From Psychromonas marina (GTDB lineage: Bacteria > Pseudomonadota > Gammaproteobacteria > Enterobacterales > Psychromonadaceae), in the NCBI RefSeq assembly GCF_030161115.1, contig NZ_BSPQ01000016.1, positions 154,715-218,714 on the forward strand: a stretch of DNA of 64,000 nt, read 5' to 3'. Position 1 is the stretch's first letter, and each line of letters opens with the position of its first letter. Below are positions 54,896-64,000 of this stretch, piece after piece. The notes under the pieces are model-generated. The model saw only the letters and a program-made list of their open reading frames with translations. It was not told the DNA's origin and made no database searches. A program made the translations under genes and the position numbers.

Positions 54896-55392
54896 GGTCT
54901 TTCATTTTGCACTTCTTTATTTTCCCACTCGGTTTTTTTAATGAATATAGTGGTGAATAACAATGAATCATCTTTTACGAATAGAGTTTTCAGGTGCGCT
55001 TTATCATGTTAGATCGCGTGGTAATGCTAGGCAGAAAATTTACACTTATGAGAGTGATTTTGAGTTGTTTTTAAATGTCTTAGATAATGTCTGTTTGTAA
55101 TACGATTGGACGATAGGCGTGCATTGTTTAATGAATAACCATTATCCAGAAGCACCTGACGGAAATTTAAGTAAATGGGCGTTAATTAAATGGTATTTTT
55201 ACGCAATCTATTGATAGAAAATACTATCGGCTTGGGCATGTTTTTCAAGCAACGCTGCGTTCTTCCATTAAAGCTTATCTGTCAGGTGCTTATGCAATCA
55301 AAGGGGTTGGTCACTACTTTCAAACACATTATTCAGTCGTCAGCGGATTTGTAGCGTGGAGTAAAAAGTTAAAGCATGCAAAATGAAAGACC
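54896..55392 (+). pseudogene. REP-associated tyrosine transposase (RAYT) relic C
   Basis: The fullest of three copies. The reading frame begins at 54963 with MNHLLRIEFSGALYHVRSRG, the hallmark N-terminus of Y1/HUH RAYT proteins, and stops after ~45 codons (TGTTTGTAA). Homology goes on in other frames: MNNHYPEAPDGNLS (HUH region with Tyr-Pro in place of Tyr-His), then a frameshifted middle and IKGVGHYFQTHYSVVSG at the end. The element is bounded by GGTCTTTCATTTTGCA (54896) and TGCAAAATGAAAGACC (55377-55392). Inactive. Confidence 0.88.
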
Positions 55393-55525
55393 TGCCTCAA
55401 TTATCTGCAACAAAAAGTTAATGAAGAAAGGTAAATTTCTTAATGTAACTGCGGTTTAGTTAGTGCCGTGCATCAACTAACGCTACAATGTGTGCTTTTA
55501 AAATTTTCAGTTGGTAATAAAATTA

Positions 55526-56245
55526 ATGAGCATGACCTATTCCTTTTCTTTGAAAAGTAAAAAACACAATATTTTTATTAGCAGTATTTTTTTTGCAGTG
55601 ATGTTTTTATTGCTTTTTATTTTCTCAAACCTTGATTTACAATCGCCAATTCCCAGTGTTATCGGCTCACTATTACACGTTTTATCACTCAGCGCAGGTA
55701 ACCCAACCTTCATTATTAGTTGTGTGGTGTTAGCCCTCATCGCATTTAAGACCCGTGCTCCTAATCAAAGACTGTTCATTTTATATATGCAATTTGCATT
55801 GATACTTGGCTTAAGCTTTGTACTTAAAAGCACTGTTAAATATATTACTGAAGTGCCACGTCCTTTTACCCATCAGCTTGTTGAACAACAGCTTATTGAT
55901 ACACCTGCACAGTTTTACCAACTAAGTGAACAACAAAAAAATGAGCTGATTAATACTGCAAGTGAACAGGTGCCGCGCTACCGAATTGCTAATTGGGATG
56001 GAGAGAAAAATTATTCATTTCCATCGGGGCACACTATTTTTGTGGCAACCTGTGTGGTCTTTTGGGGAGGCTTGTTTTTACGAGAGAAGCGCTACCTACT
56101 GAGCGCGGTCGTTCTTACTTGGGCTACAGGCGTTGCCTTTAGTCGATATTGGTTAGGCATGCATTGGCCGGTAGATATCTTGATGTCTATTTTTTGTGCC
56201 ATCTTGTTAATGTTACTTGTGCCTGATGTTGAATATGAGGATTAA
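55526..56245 (+). CDS. PAP2-family membrane phosphatase (PgpB-like)
   Basis: A 239-aa six-helix protein with the three PAP2 motifs: KYITEVPRP, YSFPSGHT and SRYWLGMHWPVD. Such enzymes dephosphorylate undecaprenyl pyrophosphate or phosphatidylglycerol phosphate at the outer face of the inner membrane. The ATG at 55526 is preferred to the TTG at 55511. Monocistronic. Confidence 0.92.
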   Translation: MSMTYSFSLKSKKHNIFISSIFFAVMFLLLFIFSNLDLQSPIPSVIGSLLHVLSLSAGNPTFIISCVVLALIAFKTRAPNQRLFILYMQFALILGLSFVLKSTVKYITEVPRPFTHQLVEQQLIDTPAQFYQLSEQQKNELINTASEQVPRYRIANWDGEKNYSFPSGHTIFVATCVVFWGGLFLREKRYLLSAVVLTWATGVAFSRYWLGMHWPVDILMSIFCAILLMLLVPDVEYED

Positions 56246-56673
56246 CCATTTCTCGTTTTCCAGGTATTAAATGTTTAAGTGATTGCTCGGTTTATTAATC
56301 ACTTGGTCGATAATAACTGTATTTTTGCTTAATTAACGCTAACGTGCATAAAAGAAGGTTAAGTTAACTTTTTGTTCGCGTAAATATAAATGGTGTCGGG
56401 AAGATCGGATAAAAAGCGTCATGTGGCATAATTATAATTTTTAGCGTGATTACGGTAGTAATTCTAATAGGTTATTGAATGTTAAATGGTTTATTAAATG
56501 TCAATCCGTTTATTAAATGTTAACATTTTAAAAATACAATTATTGGCATCGCGGATAATATCCCACTGCATTGTGTAACTATTGTGGAAAATATAAATAT
56601 CGCGCTGCTCGCCAACTGTCGGTTGTGAGGTACCTGTGTTTTCCAAGTTAATTAATTACTTCATGGAAAAATT
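56246..56673. other. Intergenic, no gene recognised
   Basis: About 430 AT-rich bases with several loosely repeated TTATTAAATGTYAA-type phrases around 56465-56525. Probably the promoter region of the chemoreceptor gene; no clear sigma-28 site is seen. Confidence 0.55.
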
Positions 56674-58116
56674 ATGAAAGAAGTTCAATTTCGTAGCATA
56701 GATAAATTATTTATTAAGATGTCTATTAATGACAAGTTCTGGGTTATTCTTGGTTTATTTTTAATTGTGTTAGCAACCATCTCGATCGGTCGATATCAAC
56801 ACTCTTTACAAGAGATAGAAAAAAAGTCGATGGTTGCGCTTGAAAGCCAATTATCTGGGATGGTTTTGGCTATGGAGTCTACGCAGCAAATAGAAAAACT
56901 TGCTTCGCTTGGGGTGAAAGTATCCACATCAGTTGACACCTCTTCTCGTCGCAATGATATGCTAACCGCTGTTATACAAACAAATTCACAGCAATATGCT
57001 TCATTGTCTCAATCTGTTTCAGGGCAAGAAAAAGAACAAAAACAACAGGCGTTGAACACCTTGATGCTCTCTTTTCTTTGGTTATTACCCTTTTCACTGG
57101 TCTTGTATTGGACGGCAACGTTTATCGGAGGCGCATTATGGGTGCTTTGGACAACGACGACAAACATATCCAAAGGGGATCTCACTTCGCGTTTAGGCTT
57201 TCATGCTGGGCGTGATGAGTTTGGGACAATTGGTTGTGCGCTCGACAATGCAATGGATACCTTAACGGAGTTAGTGGTTACCGTAAAAGATAATGCGCAA
57301 ACACTGCAAAACACTTCCTCTTCATTCGCTGATGAGGCTCGTCAGAGTGAGGGGCATATTAATCATCAGCATACCTCGCTGGATTCAGTTGCCACTGCCA
57401 TGGAAGAGATGACCGCATCGTCGATGGAAGTGACTGATATTTCAAAACAAGCATCACAACAAATCGAAAATAACTCTGAATATATTAAGCAAAGTGACAG
57501 CAGAGTGCAGCATGCAATTACTGAGATTCAACAGTTATCTTCTTATATCGAGCAAACATCAGATTCAGTGATCACGCTGAAAGATAACACCATAAAAATT
57601 AATGATGTTATCACCACCATCAGTTCTATTTCTGAACAAACCAATTTACTGGCCCTGAATGCGGCGATTGAAGCTGCGCGTGCGGGAGAAATGGGAAGAG
57701 GGTTTGCCGTTGTTGCAGATGAAGTAAGAACGTTGGCGAGTCGTACTCAATCTGCGACGCTTGAGATTCAATCTATGATTGAGAGTCTACAGTCAGAAAC
57801 GAATAATATTTCAGATATGACTCAAAATACGGTAAAACAAGCGCAAACAAGTCGTGAGCTAATTGTTGAGATTGGTCAGGATGTGAATGCGATTACTGAA
57901 TCATCACAAGCAGTCAATGATATGAGTTATCAAATTTTGGTTTCTTCTGAAGAGCAAAGCTCTGTCGCTAATAATATTTCTGAAGAGCTGAGTGGTATTC
58001 GTTTACAGTCAAATACTATTAGGGACTTAGTGACCCAATCTTCGCAAGGTGTTGTTCAGTTAACGGGGGCATCTGAAAGCCTAGGAAAAATCTTAGCGCG
58101 TTATCAAACCGTCTGA
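56674..58116 (+). CDS. Methyl-accepting chemotaxis protein
   Basis: A 480-aa chemoreceptor: first membrane helix at about 22-40, a short (~85-residue) periplasmic region, second membrane helix around 128-155, HAMP domain and the signalling hairpin with the invariant [24 protein letters not shown] tip. The small periplasmic part has no known ligand fold, so the stimulus is unknown. The start ATG lies in a poor ribosome context. Followed by two strong hairpins. Confidence 0.93.
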   Translation: MKEVQFRSIDKLFIKMSINDKFWVILGLFLIVLATISIGRYQHSLQEIEKKSMVALESQLSGMVLAMESTQQIEKLASLGVKVSTSVDTSSRRNDMLTAVIQTNSQQYASLSQSVSGQEKEQKQQALNTLMLSFLWLLPFSLVLYWTATFIGGALWVLWTTTTNISKGDLTSRLGFHAGRDEFGTIGCALDNAMDTLTELVVTVKDNAQTLQNTSSSFADEARQSEGHINHQHTSLDSVATAMEEMTASSMEVTDISKQASQQIENNSEYIKQSDSRVQHAITEIQQLSSYIEQTSDSVITLKDNTIKINDVITTISSISEQTNLLALNAAIEAARAGEMGRGFAVVADEVRTLASRTQSATLEIQSMIESLQSETNNISDMTQNTVKQAQTSRELIVEIGQDVNAITESSQAVNDMSYQILVSSEEQSSVANNISEELSGIRLQSNTIRDLVTQSSQGVVQLTGASESLGKILARYQTV

Positions 58117-58124
58117 ATTTATAA

Positions 58125-58201
58125 CAACGAGCATGACTAAGCATGCTCGTTGCTGTACACAAAAGCATACTTATCAATAAACAGGTTTAACCTGTTTATT
58201 G
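58125..58201 (+). terminator. Two hairpins after the chemoreceptor gene
   Basis: CAACGAGCATG / CATGCTCGTTG (58125-58152) and CAATAAACAGG / CCTGTTTATTG (58175-58201), each with an 11-bp perfect stem. T-tracts are poor. Nothing else is recognised in 58202-58455 apart from an AT-rich, promoter-like stretch. Confidence 0.65.
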
Positions 58202-58455
58202 CATACTCGCTCATGCTATTGCGCTAGCTCGATATCCCTGAAAGCCCCTCTGCAAGTAGCTCTACAATGTAAGCCATATTAGCCGTTCAAATTTATCTGA
58301 GGTTTCTTCCTTTTATCGTCTTAATTTCTGACGCATTGATAAATAAAGATTAATTTAACTTTTTGTTATTTATTTTTTATTATCTATTGCATTGAAATTA
58401 AAAGGTTTTTTGGTAAGGTTTTATTCACTTTTAAATTTTACAATGGTGTAGAAAC

Positions 58456-59130
58456 GTGCATTTTAAAAAGTATCAAATAAATAATGTCGGCTGGTTTTGG
58501 CGCTCATGTATGATCAATCAAACCCAAGCTGCACAGACGGCAACAATAAAAGAGAGGAGTGGGGCTGAAACCCTTGCAGTAAATGCGCTAGTGTTTACTT
58601 ACCTTATGCTATTTTCCTTATATACATGGTATGAACAATTTTTGGTTCCCTATATATATACAGATAACTTACGACTTTATTGGGAGGTCATTAAAACCAA
58701 TCCATTTTCAGAGGTTGGATTTCAGTATGCTCAACATTTTTTGCGGGAAATTCGCCCGTTGTATATTTTGCAGTGGGCTGTATTTATCATTGCGCCTATC
58801 ATTTCAATGTGTGTTTTTTTGATCGCCAGAAATAAATTAAAAAAGATGCCTAGACATGATGCTGCAGAAGGCGGGAAGTTGTCGGTGTTAGGTCGAACGC
58901 TGGCGTTGTTTATTGAAGGTAAGTGGCAATTATTGATGATTTTTAGCATTGGTTATAGCTTCTTTGCTACAGCAGGTTTTGCACAATGGATCGTTGATTT
59001 TGCAAAGGGGGATGCGTTATTTGATCCTGTTACGCTGTTTTTCCCGTTTATGTCAGTGGTACTTGTTTGGCTTTTCATTCGTCCTTTTTTCGCTTTTTAT
59101 ACGATTACTATTAATAAAAAAAGTGAATAA
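58456..59130 (+). CDS. Four-helix membrane protein of unknown function
   Basis: Up to 224 aa. Predicted helices at about 45-63, 100-125, 155-175 and 193-213. The aromatic-rich loop WYEQFLVPYIYTDN lies after the first helix. No family is recognised. The start is uncertain: GTG at 58456 gives the long form, ATG at 58510 (MINQTQAAQ) gives a 206-residue form; neither has a strong ribosome site. Convergent with the DoxX-like gene. Confidence 0.7.
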   Translation: MHFKKYQINNVGWFWRSCMINQTQAAQTATIKERSGAETLAVNALVFTYLMLFSLYTWYEQFLVPYIYTDNLRLYWEVIKTNPFSEVGFQYAQHFLREIRPLYILQWAVFIIAPIISMCVFLIARNKLKKMPRHDAAEGGKLSVLGRTLALFIEGKWQLLMIFSIGYSFFATAGFAQWIVDFAKGDALFDPVTLFFPFMSVVLVWLFIRPFFAFYTITINKKSE

Positions 59131-59210
59131 TCGCACCGTTTGCTAAGGTGTTAATGTTACTAGCTCAGTGGGGCAACGGTTTCCTGCCAGTTGCCCTTGT
59201 TGGTGATGTT

Positions 59211-59241
59211 GAAGCATTTAACTCTGTGAGTTAAATGCTTC
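59211..59241. terminator. Bidirectional terminator
   Basis: GAAGCATTTAACTC / GAGTTAAATGCTTC, a perfect 14-bp stem with a 3-nt loop, between the two convergent membrane-protein genes. Confidence 0.85.
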
Positions 59242-59246
59242 ATTAA

Positions 59247-59666
59247 TTACAACCCCTTGATGGTAAATTTCACATCTTCATCACGTAACAAGTAGAGTGC
59301 AAGGCACGCTGCTAACATTGGCCACGCGGCAAAAAATAATAAATTATTAAAACCATCAATGTAGCGATCGTATGCAGAAAATGTTGATGCAAAGTGTAAT
59401 AAAAATATTAACCCATAAGTAATACGTTTTTTAACCCCTGCTACAAATGCTAATACCAACAACAATTGCAATCCACCCATGATATACATAGCGAGCTCAC
59501 CAGAGCTGTTGATGCCGTAAAAAACCTCTAATATGCGGGCGCTGTGAGCGGGGTTAACAAATTTATCCAATGTCCACATGATCATGACGATGAATACGCC
59601 GATGCGCAATGAAAAAAGAGACCACTGAAGGCGATTTTTAATATTAGGTGAAAGTGATTGTGTCAT
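59247..59666 (-). CDS. DoxX-like small membrane protein
   Basis: A 139-aa protein with four membrane helices (about 15-33, 55-75, 80-98 and 108-126) and a W-TLDKFVNPAH motif after the first helix. This pattern resembles the DoxX family, membrane proteins sometimes linked to redox or thiol metabolism. The assignment is by architecture only. Confidence 0.65.
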   Translation of the reverse strand: MTQSLSPNIKNRLQWSLFSLRIGVFIVMIMWTLDKFVNPAHSARILEVFYGINSSGELAMYIMGGLQLLLVLAFVAGVKKRITYGLIFLLHFASTFSAYDRYIDGFNNLLFFAAWPMLAACLALYLLRDEDVKFTIKGL

Positions 59667-60112
59667 TTTTAATTCCTTAGACTATTTTATTGAAACGTTG
59701 GCTTAATGAGACCGACTCTCTTCTGTTTTTATTTCATTATTTTTCAAATAGTTGGAGTTAGTTTGGCCGATTGAATTTTAGTGGTATTGCTAGTGAACGT
59801 TTTCTCTGTGCAATTTCTGATTTATTATTTACTGTCATTAATATTATTGCGCAGCAATTAGCTTAATTTAAACAGCACATAAACGACGGCTGCAAGGCGT
59901 TCTGAAATTTGAAAGTCTCTCTGAAAAGGCTAATAGGCAATCTCACCTCTCATAAAAACAAACCGTCATTTCAAATAAGTTGATCGATTGGTTTGTTTTG
60001 ATACTCTGGACATGGTGGCATGATAACCACATGAAATTTAGTTAACTTAATGCAATACCAAGCTTGTTTGATTGATGGCTTTGGTATCACTATTCAGAGG
60101 CGAGGGATTTAC
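59667..60112. promoter_or_regulatory. Divergent upstream region with inverted repeats
   Basis: 446 bp between the DoxX-like gene and the beta-helix gene. It holds AAAACAAACC / GGTTTGTTTT (59955-59964 and 59990-59999, 10-bp arms) and the imperfect palindrome CATGGTGGCATGATAACCACATG-type at 60011-60033. Either could be an operator for a carbohydrate-responsive repressor in front of the secreted protein. No gene is seen. Confidence 0.4.
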
Positions 60113-61780
60113 GTGAAATTATTTAATTCAAGGACGATTATATCGACAGCAGTTGCCACCGTTTTAGCGCTCAACAGTGGTTTATTACTGGCAGCACCGG
60201 GGTATAAAGGTGGTCAGGATCTACCATTAACATTTAGTAAAACGATATTGGCGTCTGATCATGGTGTGGTTGCTAATGATGGTTTAGATGATGCGCCCGC
60301 TATTCAAGCGATCATTGATAGCATCAGTATCGATAATAGCCCTGATAATTTGATTCGCATTAAATTACCTGTAGGTGAAATTACCATTGCTGACGAAGTA
60401 CATGTCGATCGCTCTGGTATTGTGATTGAAGGTCAGGGGGTTGACGCTAAAACCGGTACCCATATTGTGATTAACTCTTGGAAGCCCTATACGGGAGTGG
60501 CAGAGGATGGTTCGCCTACTTTTGAAAAGAAATATTGGCCTGGTTTTGCTGCCTTTCGTGCAGAAACACGTATAAAACACAAGAAGGAGCAAAAGTTTGA
60601 GGGCAGCATAAATTATCATTGGAAACATTCTATTGAGCTTGCGCAGCCTGCGTTAGCTGGTGATACGGTGTTGGTGTTAAAAGCGGGAAGAGCGAAGCGA
60701 TTTGAGGAGGGCGATCTCATTTATATCGGTGCAACCAATGATGCTGCCTTTTTAGATTTAGCTGAAGTACCTGAAAATATGCGCACTAAAGGTAATATTA
60801 AATCAGGTCATATGCGTCATCAAATCAGCCATGTTACAGCGGTTGATACGGCGAACAATACTGTGACTATCGATAAACCATTAGACTTTAATATGGAACT
60901 TAAAAATTACAACAAGTATAAAAGCCGCTTAATGCCCGTTACTGCCGTTGAGAATGTTGGTTTCCGTGATTTTACGATGACCATGAACCAAGCTTCTACG
61001 GACTGTGCTACCAATAATACTGATGAATATGATAAAAAGACGAACCCTAAGGGCGTTGGACATCGCTATGAGAATGTCTGCCCAGCAGATGCAATTCATG
61101 GCATTATTTTAAAGTGGGCTAATAATAGCTTTGTGGACAATGTTAATATCAATATGATTGGTTCACATCCTGTTGTGACTGAATTTTCTAAAAATTTAAC
61201 ACTGCAAAACATTGATATAGATGGCTCATGGAATAAAGGCGCTGGTGGGCATGGTTACTTCCGCGCATCTAAGTTACATGACAGCCTGATTAAAGATAAT
61301 GATATTCAAAATGTGCGCCATTTAGCGATACAGTGGTCCTCTTCAGGTAATCTTATTGAGGGTAATACCATCAATGCAGATTTAAATATGCACGGTGGTT
61401 GGGAGCGTAATAATATTATTCGTAATAACACTATTTCGGTTCCTTTTGCACACCGTAGCTGGGCTGATGGTGCACCGAGTGACGGGAGTTGGCAGCCTAT
61501 TTGGTTCTCATCGGGTATCCATGCCTCTGATTGGGCGGGTCCAACGGGTCCTAATAATGTATTTATTAATAATACCTTAGAAAAAGCAAACAGTGCCGAT
61601 ACGCCGATAACAAGATGGGGTTTATTTGATACTCAAGGTGTTACATATGTTTTTGGTTGGGATGGTAATCAGTTTAAACATCCTGTTATCAATGGTAAAC
61701 CGATTGCTACGTGGAATAATGAGATTGCGAAAGGGGTGTATGACAACATACCGACTTCAGCTGTCTTTGTAGCGAAATAA
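60113..61780 (+). CDS. Secreted right-handed beta-helix protein, possible polysaccharide lyase
   Basis: A 555-aa protein. I choose GTG at 60113, because AGGCGAGGG stands before it and it places a normal signal peptide (cleavage near LLAAPG); the longer frame would bury the signal. Residues ~35-100 (HGVVANDGLDDAPAIQAIID) are the entry segment of pectate-lyase-3-type beta-helices. Ladder phrases such as NSFVDNVNINMIG, NLTLQNIDIDG, NDIQNVRH and GNLIEGNTIN follow. It probably acts on an acidic or algal polysaccharide in the periplasm or outside; the substrate cannot be read from sequence. Confidence 0.78.
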   Translation: MKLFNSRTIISTAVATVLALNSGLLLAAPGYKGGQDLPLTFSKTILASDHGVVANDGLDDAPAIQAIIDSISIDNSPDNLIRIKLPVGEITIADEVHVDRSGIVIEGQGVDAKTGTHIVINSWKPYTGVAEDGSPTFEKKYWPGFAAFRAETRIKHKKEQKFEGSINYHWKHSIELAQPALAGDTVLVLKAGRAKRFEEGDLIYIGATNDAAFLDLAEVPENMRTKGNIKSGHMRHQISHVTAVDTANNTVTIDKPLDFNMELKNYNKYKSRLMPVTAVENVGFRDFTMTMNQASTDCATNNTDEYDKKTNPKGVGHRYENVCPADAIHGIILKWANNSFVDNVNINMIGSHPVVTEFSKNLTLQNIDIDGSWNKGAGGHGYFRASKLHDSLIKDNDIQNVRHLAIQWSSSGNLIEGNTINADLNMHGGWERNNIIRNNTISVPFAHRSWADGAPSDGSWQPIWFSSGIHASDWAGPTGPNNVFINNTLEKANSADTPITRWGLFDTQGVTYVFGWDGNQFKHPVINGKPIATWNNEIAKGVYDNIPTSAVFVAK

Positions 61781-61792
61781 GCACATTAATCT

Positions 61793-61829
61793 GTCACACG
61801 CTTTATCAAGTCGAGCGTGTGGCATTTTT
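61793..61829 (+). terminator. Terminator after the beta-helix gene
   Basis: CACACGCT / AGCGTGTG stem followed by GCATTTTTATTAT. A second small hairpin, GACATGA-TTTT-TCATGTC, lies at 61871-61888. Confidence 0.8.
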
Positions 61830-61971
61830 ATTATCACTTTAGCGTGAATCATAGAATCAAAATTTTTAATGACATGATTTTTCATGTCGTGCGTAATATA
61901 TCCTTATATTTTAATGCTACCTTTGTGCGGGGTAGTCAGTTTGGATATGAAATATTGCGTTTTTGATGTGA

Positions 61972-62898
61972 TTACCTACCACCATTAAGTGATTTCAGCT
62001 GCGCTAATACTTTAATGTGATCGGGCGAAACGCCGCAACATCCTCCAATAATGGTAGCGCCTGCGTTAAACCACGTTGAAGCAAACTCTGCGTAGCGCAA
62101 AGGTGGCACATCAGCTCTAATTTCAGAGACACCGCTATTATCATTTGCCTCGTGTAAATCGCCAATCGGCAAAAAATTATTGGCGTATACACCTAGTTGT
62201 ATTTCTTCATCTAGCCCTTTATCGAGTAATGCTTGGTGAGCATTAAGTAGAGCATTTTGCATGACTTCAAGGCGGCTGCAATTAAACAATATTGCCGAGA
62301 CATGCTGCCCTGCAATTTGGCTCACTGCATCATAAACTGATTCACCAGAGCGCAATGTTGATTCCGTGGTAATTTCATCTTTAATGGTAAATGCAATCCA
62401 CGTGGTTTTTTCAGTGGATGCAGTACGCGCTTTAATCATTGCCGCTTCTGCGATTGAGGAGATGGTTTCAGCTAACCAAATGTCCACATAAGGTTGTTGA
62501 TTCTCTATTAAGGGTTCAAGTAAAGGTTGGGCTTTTTCTACTGAAAAAAGATCTGGGCGATAAGAGCCTAGTACAGGTGGAATACAACCAGCAACGAGTA
62601 CTTGCTCATCTTGGTTAATACTTTCTCGCGCTAGCTTTGCTGCTAATTTGATCAGATCCGCACCTTGCTCATTGAAGCGTTTTTCACCGATATGAAAAGG
62701 GACGACTGCATAGGTGTTGGTGGTAATAATATTAGCGCCAACTTCTATAAAGCGGCGATGTACTTGTGAGACAGATTCAGGCGCTTCAATTAACGCTTGC
62801 GCTGACCACTCTGGTTGTTGGAAAGGTGCACCGATGCGTTGCAACTCTCGACCCATTCCTCCGTCGAGAATAATGGGTAATGTAAAGGGCATTTTCAT
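61972..62898 (-). CDS. Homocysteine S-methyltransferase family protein
   Basis: A 308-aa zinc methyltransferase that moves a methyl group, probably from S-methylmethionine, to homocysteine (MmuM/BHMT type). It has LDGGMGRELQ at the N-terminus and the zinc cysteines in LFNCSR and GGCCG. I take ATG at 62898 (MKMPF) because the extension starts with TTG. No SAM riboswitch or MetJ box is evident upstream. No permease (mmuP) neighbour. Confidence 0.88.
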   Translation of the reverse strand: MKMPFTLPIILDGGMGRELQRIGAPFQQPEWSAQALIEAPESVSQVHRRFIEVGANIITTNTYAVVPFHIGEKRFNEQGADLIKLAAKLARESINQDEQVLVAGCIPPVLGSYRPDLFSVEKAQPLLEPLIENQQPYVDIWLAETISSIAEAAMIKARTASTEKTTWIAFTIKDEITTESTLRSGESVYDAVSQIAGQHVSAILFNCSRLEVMQNALLNAHQALLDKGLDEEIQLGVYANNFLPIGDLHEANDNSGVSEIRADVPPLRYAEFASTWFNAGATIIGGCCGVSPDHIKVLAQLKSLNGGR

Positions 62899-63145
62899 AG
62901 TCAAAATTTAATCTGTAAACGATAAGAGCTAATTAGAATAACGACACACCATGGCTAAATCAACCATGCAGCTGTGATCTCCTTGGTTAGTGTTAGGTCA
63001 AATAGAGTTAATAAAAAAAATGAGTGAAAAAGTGTGGGTATGCTTGAAAATTGAAAAATTAATTTTTGGAGATATCTACCCTGTATTACAGCTGGAATAG
63101 CATAAATTGAGGCATAAAGAGCCACTTTTAGGGTAAGGAAATTGA

Positions 63146-63180
63146 GACAATGCTAACCAAAGAGGTTATTGCATTGTCTT
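63146..63180 (+). terminator. Hairpin downstream of the cupin gene
   Basis: AGACAATGC-TAACC-AAAGA-GGTTA-TTGCATTGTCT followed by TTTTTATTTA. The T-tract lies on the plus strand, so it ends rightward transcription, while the minus-strand cupin gene ends 5 bp to its right. The 250 bp between it and the methyltransferase start show no gene. Confidence 0.65.
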
Positions 63181-63185
63181 TTTAT

Positions 63186-63590
63186 TTATTCGCTGTCATC
63201 TATAAAGTCGAATTTTTTATTATGCACATAAACTAATTTGCAGTCTTGCGGATAGGTCGCACTGTGTATTCTGTTGCCTTTTATATAAGCGCTATCACCT
63301 TTATTAAAGACACGTTGCTCGCCATCTTTAACTAACCCATGCTCACCTTTACTGTAAAACTGCACAGTCATTTGTCCCTCTACAATAACGGTTAAGTCAT
63401 CTCCGGGGTGATGGTGGGCTGGTTCGGTTGCACCGCCTTTCCATATCTCCATTAATACTTCAACACCATCCGGGTCTTCTGGGTAAGTAGTGCGGAGTGA
63501 AAAATTTTCTTGTCCAGGTGGATCAAATGCATAATTCTTCCAAATATCACTATTTTCACTGTTACGCTCTAGGGAATCATCTTCGCTCAT
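63186..63590 (-). CDS. Small cupin-domain protein
   Basis: A 134-aa single cupin barrel. Motif 1 is PAHHHPGDDLTVIVEG (His triplet and acidic residue) and motif 2 is NRIHSATYP, a metal-binding set typical of ChrR/quercetinase-like small cupins. The first ~20 residues are acidic and unstructured. The substrate is unknown. Confidence 0.85.
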   Translation of the reverse strand: MSEDDSLERNSENSDIWKNYAFDPPGQENFSLRTTYPEDPDGVEVLMEIWKGGATEPAHHHPGDDLTVIVEGQMTVQFYSKGEHGLVKDGEQRVFNKGDSAYIKGNRIHSATYPQDCKLVYVHNKKFDFIDDSE

Positions 63591-63617
63591 AATGGACCTC
63601 TTTTTAATTAATGGTTA

Positions 63618-63641
63618 TACCAATTACAGTAAATAGCTGAT
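63618..63641 (+). repeat. Solo end of the MITE-like element
   Basis: TACCAATTACAGTAAATAGC, then TGAT, matching inverted the right end of the element at 36249-36412. The matching second end is not visible before the window ends. Confidence 0.65.
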
Positions 63642-63727
63642 GTCATAGGGATAAATCATAATAGTGAATGATTTAAACTTCCACATTACTCCTCTTACAT
63701 TGTCTCTACAAGCCCTGAGCAGCATCG

Positions 63728-64000
63728 TTACACCGCCTTTATTTGCGTCCAAGTTTGATCAGGTTGCCAAGTCTTTGCCCATTCCGGTAATTCTTCGGCT
63801 GGCATCGGTTTCGCAATACCATACCCCTGCGCTAAATAGCAGCCAAGTTGCATTAGTGCTGCACCATGCGCGAGGGTTTCGACCCCTTCGGCGATAACAT
63901 CTCGTTGAAAGGCGCGTGACAACCCTATTACCCCTTTAACAATCGCCAGATCATCTGGATCATCCAACATATCACGGATAAAGCTTTGATCAATTTTGAT
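63728..64000 (-). CDS. EAL-domain c-di-GMP phosphodiesterase (C-terminal part)
   Basis: The gene runs off the window edge; only the last ~90 codons are present. The frame reads IKIDQSFIRDM, then AEGVETLAHG and QGYGIAKPMPA, the end of an EAL domain that hydrolyses cyclic di-GMP. Residues KID and EGVET carry catalytic and metal-binding positions. Any N-terminal GGDEF, PAS or membrane domains lie outside. Confidence 0.93.
   Translation of the reverse strand: MKIDQSFIRDMLDDPDDLAIVKGVIGLSRAFQRDVIAEGVETLAHGAALMQLGCYLAQGYGIAKPMPAEELPEWAKTWQPDQTWTQIKAV

Noticed and set aside
62899-63145. SAM riboswitch or MetJ box before the homocysteine methyltransferase
   Set aside because: No four-way-junction aptamer pattern or AGACGTCT repeats found.

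Overview
The window is a gammaproteobacterial chromosome segment, most likely from a cold or marine Psychromonas-like bacterium. The evidence is the backbone gene order (lysine tRNAs then nadA; rsxABCDGE-nth; clpS-clpA; lpoA-yraN-diaA-dolP divergent from rsmI, then rnpB), the moderately AT-rich coding style, and protein sequences close to the Vibrio/Psychromonas/E. coli versions. Species assignment is inference; no 16S gene is present.

Layout. 1-2290: three identical tRNA-Lys genes plus a decayed fourth, nadA, and a yehS-like gene. About 2498-26698: a 24 kb genomic island between yehS and the 3' end of nth. 26760-33421: nth and the complete Rsx/Rnf electron-transport operon on the minus strand. 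33802-51484: housekeeping and anaerobic genes (nrdD, a tcyP-like symporter, an MscS channel, nrdG, a small ferredoxin, cheV, clpSA, queC/queE, dolP-diaA-yraN-lpoA, rsmI, RNase P RNA). 51485-64000: a looser accessory stretch with three relics of a REP-associated (Y1/HUH) transposase, a NUMOD4-like fragment, a membrane/coiled-coil gene, a GH11-like secreted enzyme, a PAP2 phosphatase, a chemoreceptor, a secreted beta-helix protein, a homocysteine methyltransferase, a cupin, and the end of an EAL-domain gene.

The island is the most interesting part. Its right end carries a six-gene, tightly coupled minus-strand operon: three tyrosine recombinases (443, 546 and 771 aa), two small HTH/coiled-coil proteins and a RecD2-like helicase. 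The first four genes match, from memory, the core of Gamma-Mobile-Trio (GMT) elements, also described as strand-biased circularizing elements. The rest is cargo: a zinc-ribbon membrane protein, a SIR2-domain protein of the anti-phage type, a FimB-sized recombinase, a periplasmic endonuclease, a helicase/winged-helix pair with a divergent HTH regulator, an HTH-dynamin GTPase operon, and a large membrane protein of unknown function.

Most cargo modules are bounded by copies of one intergenic repeat, all in the same orientation: box A (GTTGTRGCTAAGTAATAT) followed by a hairpin whose loop contains GGGGCAC and whose stem sequence varies between copies. I see seven convincing copies. They look like module boundaries or cargo-exchange sites of the element, and I know of no description of them. 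The 11-bp inverted termini CCTTTACAAAA at 2498 and 26698 are my best estimate of the element ends; the right one abuts the T-tract of the nth terminator. A decayed copy of the helicase 5' end lies near the left end, so the island has probably been rebuilt by successive insertions.
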